Assembly (NCBI GenBank): GCA_002869615.1
Contig: PKUH01000081.1
Location: forward strand, 1-34,891
Reading direction: 5' to 3'
Source: Desulfuromonas sp.
GTDB taxonomy: Bacteria; Desulfobacterota; Desulfuromonadia; Desulfuromonadales; UBA2294
DNA: 34,891 bases
The notes beneath the pieces were generated by a model. It searched no databases. It was not told the DNA's origin and was given only the letters and a program-made list of their open reading frames with translations. The position numbers and the translations under genes are program-made. Positions 32,701 through 34,891 of the stretch are shown here, piece after piece. The stretch's first letter is position 1; every line of letters begins with the position of its first letter.

Positions 32701-34891
32701 CGTGGCAGACCGAGCAATCCAGGCCGAGGCTGCCGACATGGGTGGCGTGGCTGACACTCGTCGGAGGTGTGCCGGTGGTCGCACCATGGCAGTCGCCGCA
32801 GGCGACGGTGCCGTCCCAGGTCGGGTTGGTGCCGCCGATGGAACCGCCGTGACAGTAGACCGTGTCGCAGGTCAGGCTGTCCGCTGCGGCCTGTACGGTG
32901 CCGTTGTAGCTGACACCGTTCTGACCGACGTAGCTGCCGGTGTTGGACGTACCGGAGCCATTGGCGCTGAAGTCGACGTTAAAGTTGATATCGATATCGC
33001 CGCCGTTCGGCATGATGTAGCCGTTGTGGCAGGTGTTGCAGTCGTTGAAACCGAGGGTGTTGACGTGGGCGTCATGGGCTCCGACTGTGGCACTGCCGGT
33101 GACATCAGTATGAGTCAGGCCGGTATTGGTGCTGCCGTCGGTGTCGTTGGTGATCGGCGGGTCGCCGTGACAGGAATCACACGAAGTCGGCAGGAATCCG
33201 GCCTTGTGATTATGACAGGACAGGCAGTCGAGCTGGTTAAAGTGATCCCGATCAGCAGCCGAAGCGCCGCTCATATCGAAACCATGATGCTTGACGCCGT
33301 TGGCCTGGGTCGCATCGTAGGTGTGACAGACCTCGCAAACCCCTTCAGAGGTACTGTGTGCGGCATTGATATCACCGAAATCTGAACTGCCATCAACCGC
33401 AGAGGTAAAGGTGACCGTACTGCCCGGGAAGCTGCCGCTCGGAGCCGTGATCGTCCCCTTGATTCGCTTGATATTGGTGGTCGTGTCGGTATGACAGGTC
33501 TCGCAGGTAAACTGCCCGTACTGGCCGCCCGGCAGACCCCAGGTGCCGCCCCACTTGGTGGAGCCGGTCGAGGCGGCATTATGAATCATCGGATCGGTCG
33601 GCGCCAGGTCGGTGACAACATACTCGATATCGGAACCGGCGGCCGCCCAGCCGGTACCCGGGATGGTGCCGTCGGGGTCGACGAGGGTGATACGAACCTG
33701 GTAGGTCGAGAAGTTGGTCAGGCCGGTGATTTCATAGGTGTAGGGACCGGTCGGATCGTTGCCGAGCAGACCGCTGCTGTTGCTAAAGGTGCTGCCGTCG
33801 CAGGCGCCGCTGCAAAGTTCCCATTCGACGATGGCGTCGTTGTTGTCGGTCGGGAAGTCGCCAGTGTAGTTTGCCGTAACTGAAATCTTGCTATCGCCAA
33901 CGGTCGCCGCCACGCTGGCACCGGTGGTCTCGTTGATGGCGTTCTGGGTGCTCAGTGCCGTCGCAGTACTGAAGGCGGTTTCGACGCTACCGCCATTACG
34001 CGCCTTGACGTCGAAACTGTAGTTGGTGCCGAGAGCCAGACCGGTGACGGTCTTGGCACCCCAGGCGCCCGGAGTCAACCAGGCTTCGGTGGCGCCGACA
34101 CTGCCGTCGCCCTGGACGTACTGGTTGGTAAATGAACCGCCGTTGATGCGGATGGCGTATTCGGTGGCCGCCGGGTTGCTGTCGGCGCCGATGATCACGT
34201 CCAGAGTGTTCCCCGTTGCGTTATTCACCGTCGGCGCGCTCGGTGCCACGGCCAGGGTGTAAAGAGGTGCGCTGGCACTCGAGGCCGCGCCGCTGCCGCT
34301 GCTGTTGGTCGCGGTCACGTTGAACTGGTACGTGGTATTCGGGCTGAGGCCGGATATCGCCTCCGGGCTGGTGGCATTGGCCACCGTCGCGCCGCCGGAG
34401 ATGGCATAGGTCACCGTCTCGGTGCCAGACACGCCGGTCCAGCTGACAGCCATACCGCTGGTGGTCGGGTTGGAAGCGGTTACACCGGTCGGAGCCGCCG
34501 GCAGGGTCGCAGTGCTGACACTGCTGGTCGGTCCGGTACATGTGGCACTCTGGGCGGCAACATTGAAGGTATAGCCCGTATTGCCCGACAAGGAGCTGAC
34601 GGTGGTCGTCAGGACATTGCCCACATCGACACCGTTGACCAGGTAACTGGTGACCGTATCACCGGTGGCGGCCGTCCAGGTCAGATCGACCGAGGTCGCT
34701 GTGATATTGGAGACTGTCGGCACTCCGGGAGCTGTCAAGGAACAGGAATTCCAGGTAAAGGTATCCACCGCCTGAGTCATCGCCCCTCCACAATCATCGG
34801 CATCAACAGTGATATCCTTAACCCCGCCGTTCCAACCGCTCGTGTCAATACCGGAACAGGCAACCGGGTCGGTGTTGTCGTTGTAAAGAAC
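29789..34891 (-). CDS. Multiheme c-type cytochrome with fibronectin-type domains (cytochrome 3), 5'-truncated by the window edge
   Basis: The frame is open from the right edge to TAA 29789 (1700 codons); the ATG at 34780 is internal. The first about 460 visible residues are fibronectin III/Ig-like modules (VPTVSNITATSVDLTW, ISGLSPNTTYQFNVTA, YEITGLTNFSTYQVRI). A segment shared with cytochromes 1 and 2 follows (DPMIHNAASTGSTKWGG, GGQYGQFTCETCH, NIKRIKGTI). I count 24 heme motifs: 19 CX2CH, 3 CX4CH (CDTVYCH, CANVSCH, CSNISCH) and 2 CX3CH (CAMTCH, CTNTCH). The C-terminus matches cytochrome 2 (RCSYCHDVHN, PYLRGSWRNNPYNEDGAPQ, CSKCHNPHASRLPKLMITN, orphan NCHR, NNVTPWD). No in-frame stop occurs, so it serves as the intact comparator. 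Likely extracellular electron transfer; the signal peptide would lie outside the window. Confidence 0.93.
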   Translation of the reverse strand, partial: VLYNDNTDPVACSGIDTSGWNGGVKDITVDADDCGGAMTQAVDTFTWNSCSLTAPGVPTVSNITATSVDLTWTAATGDTVTSYLVNGVDVGNVLTTTVSSLSGNTGYTFNVAAQSATCTGPTSSVSTATLPAAPTGVTASNPTTSGMAVSWTGVSGTETVTYAISGGATVANATSPEAISGLSPNTTYQFNVTATNSSGSGAASSASAPLYTLAVAPSAPTVNNATGNTLDVIIGADSNPAATEYAIRINGGSFTNQYVQGDGSVGATEAWLTPGAWGAKTVTGLALGTNYSFDVKARNGGSVETAFSTATALSTQNAINETTGASVAATVGDSKISVTANYTGDFPTDNNDAIVEWELCSGACDGSTFSNSSGLLGNDPTGPYTYEITGLTNFSTYQVRITLVDPDGTIPGTGWAAAGSDIEYVVTDLAPTDPMIHNAASTGSTKWGGTWGLPGGQYGQFTCETCHTDTTTNIKRIKGTITAPSGSFPGSTVTFTSAVDGSSDFGDINAAHSTSEGVCEVCHTYDATQANGVKHHGFDMSGASAADRDHFNQLDCLSCHNHKAGFLPTSCDSCHGDPPITNDTDGSTNTGLTHTDVTGSATVGAHDAHVNTLGFNDCNTCHNGYIMPNGGDIDINFNVDFSANGSGTSNTGSYVGQNGVSYNGTVQAAADSLTCDTVYCHGGSIGGTNPTWDGTVACGDCHGATTGTPPTSVSHATHVGSLGLDCSVCHGSGYTAGTVAPADHVDGTVFYDVTSVPNTGSAATYNGQVSASLATLAPANTDASCANVSCHFGTTPNWDTANSTDCASCHNNGAGEPWPSSGAHDAHFTALNVSLSASVDNEATVRAECNICHNGTAATHADTNKDVAFGATYDDQSAGAPGIAGGQCSNISCHGGQTTPAWSTGSINVGTACTSCHKLEDPATEYNSASTGMHAITTGISSKNHGADYNCSACHSAPPSNHFAGLDTTAMDTVDNMVGGITIGATPDQTTCAMTCHLEKTTAGRSANTAWARLNDKAKASSGSCDTCHGVFNSFVSGFSPSHVVAGLTDTANHGVCKTCHGFTEGDSDASYSTTWGTGNHGNASITMNGPDSTPGPAAGAGYADDTWNCTNTCHSLTGAETEANARALADSGWPVEYGDFGAGSCDGCHGPGGSGPTVVWPSANSGFAGDQYGAHLRWTAGETLTSAGGNNGARSWNDQCLGCHGFHSGEAPLIANNDIVGINYSSHSGIYIGGTATTATTEAEICWECHDSQGVSEWGTDDGGNNFTSQFANNYDFGNMTGGGSSWYGEWNSGAGFGYKSGQIQSTHSASSAGSSALATTGLNNSTENRDAVTNIRCSYCHDVHNTAGHSSNPAGQLAGDVDGKPYLRGSWRNNPYNEDGAPQSGADFTAASGAYNNVPRAVATAAQVSGGTEGGYWIDQNTDHNGAGNDTNTDGYLDWTPTEMAGLCFACHMTGTAAISDKINDMDELTSDTAAIWLGTNGNGHANSVLGGDPTTTTNEFNVFGVRGTATDTDNNPRQSYDGIGARPADTGSIGDGFRSPNPEGFPDYWASQTGNSVPNWPQITGVGTRPSGYPADQWGVNRDGSLTQEKYHQFSCSKCHNPHASRLPKLMITNCLDTKHNTWDNQYDLNPAETLDNNDAYTGTASANQNKAISNWSNAQNCHRLGGIQATNGRSGYDSRADEAGVGAGWNNVTPWD

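Noticed and set aside
1-34891. Genome-wide reassignment of TAG to serine
   Set aside because: TAG ends the DUF5989-like protein at its expected C-terminus, the 15808 gene before repeat DNA, and cytochrome 2 at the conserved VTPW end, so TAG still works as a stop. Only partial or context-dependent readthrough remains open.
1-34891. tRNA or rRNA genes
   Set aside because: None recognised on either strand in the intergenic stretches.

Overview
The window looks like chromosome from a metal- or electrode-respiring member of the Desulfuromonadia (Geobacter/Desulfuromonas relatives). This rests on content, not on a database search: very large secreted multiheme c-type cytochromes with mixed CX2CH and CX4CH heme motifs behind Ig/fibronectin-like domains, a GEMM-I cyclic-dinucleotide riboswitch next to them, and extracellular repeat proteins. 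Nearly every gene is on the minus strand, so the reading order is right to left; only a two-gene lipoprotein pair (13067-15174) is on plus.

Layout by coordinate. (1) 1-1896: 5' part of a multiheme cytochrome that runs off the left edge. (2) 2040-11348: one continuous reading frame of about 3100 codons encoding a giant cytochrome with 56 heme motifs if read to the end, but cut by two in-frame amber codons (6165-6167 and 4422-4424). Its centre is an array of about twelve 93-residue triheme units. (3) 11500-11919: MarR-type regulator, preceded by a terminator hairpin, a GEMM-I riboswitch and a possible promoter (to about 12135), so regulator and cytochromes are probably one second-messenger-controlled transcription unit. 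(4) 12278-15174: a membrane-anchored protein and a divergent pair of lipoprotein genes. (5) 15175-15807: no gene, packed with dispersed repeats. (6) 15808-20866: a regulatory-like-domain secreted protein, two near-identical RelBE-type toxin-antitoxin modules (the second antitoxin also carries an in-frame amber), a UDP-glucuronate decarboxylase and an FG-GAP beta-propeller protein. (7) 21046-29559: a surface-glycan cluster: GT2 glycosyltransferase, TPR lipoprotein, DUF5989-like protein, carbamoyltransferase, small membrane protein, TMTC-like GT-C/TPR protein and SGNH hydrolase, several joined by 4-base start/stop overlaps. (8) 29789-34891: a third multiheme cytochrome running off the right edge.

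Two 18-codon genes (18655-18711 and 29699-29755) encode almost the same peptide ending in NVHPC. Each has a strong Shine-Dalgarno, lies just 3' of a secreted-protein gene (the FG-GAP protein and the right-hand cytochrome), and is followed at once by an intrinsic terminator. They are the best candidate here for an undescribed system. The second strong anomaly is three in-frame TAG codons in otherwise preserved frames, two of them aligning with a TCG serine codon in the closest homologous copy.

Limits: homology statements come from motif reading only. Heme counts are counts of motifs, not of demonstrated hemes.
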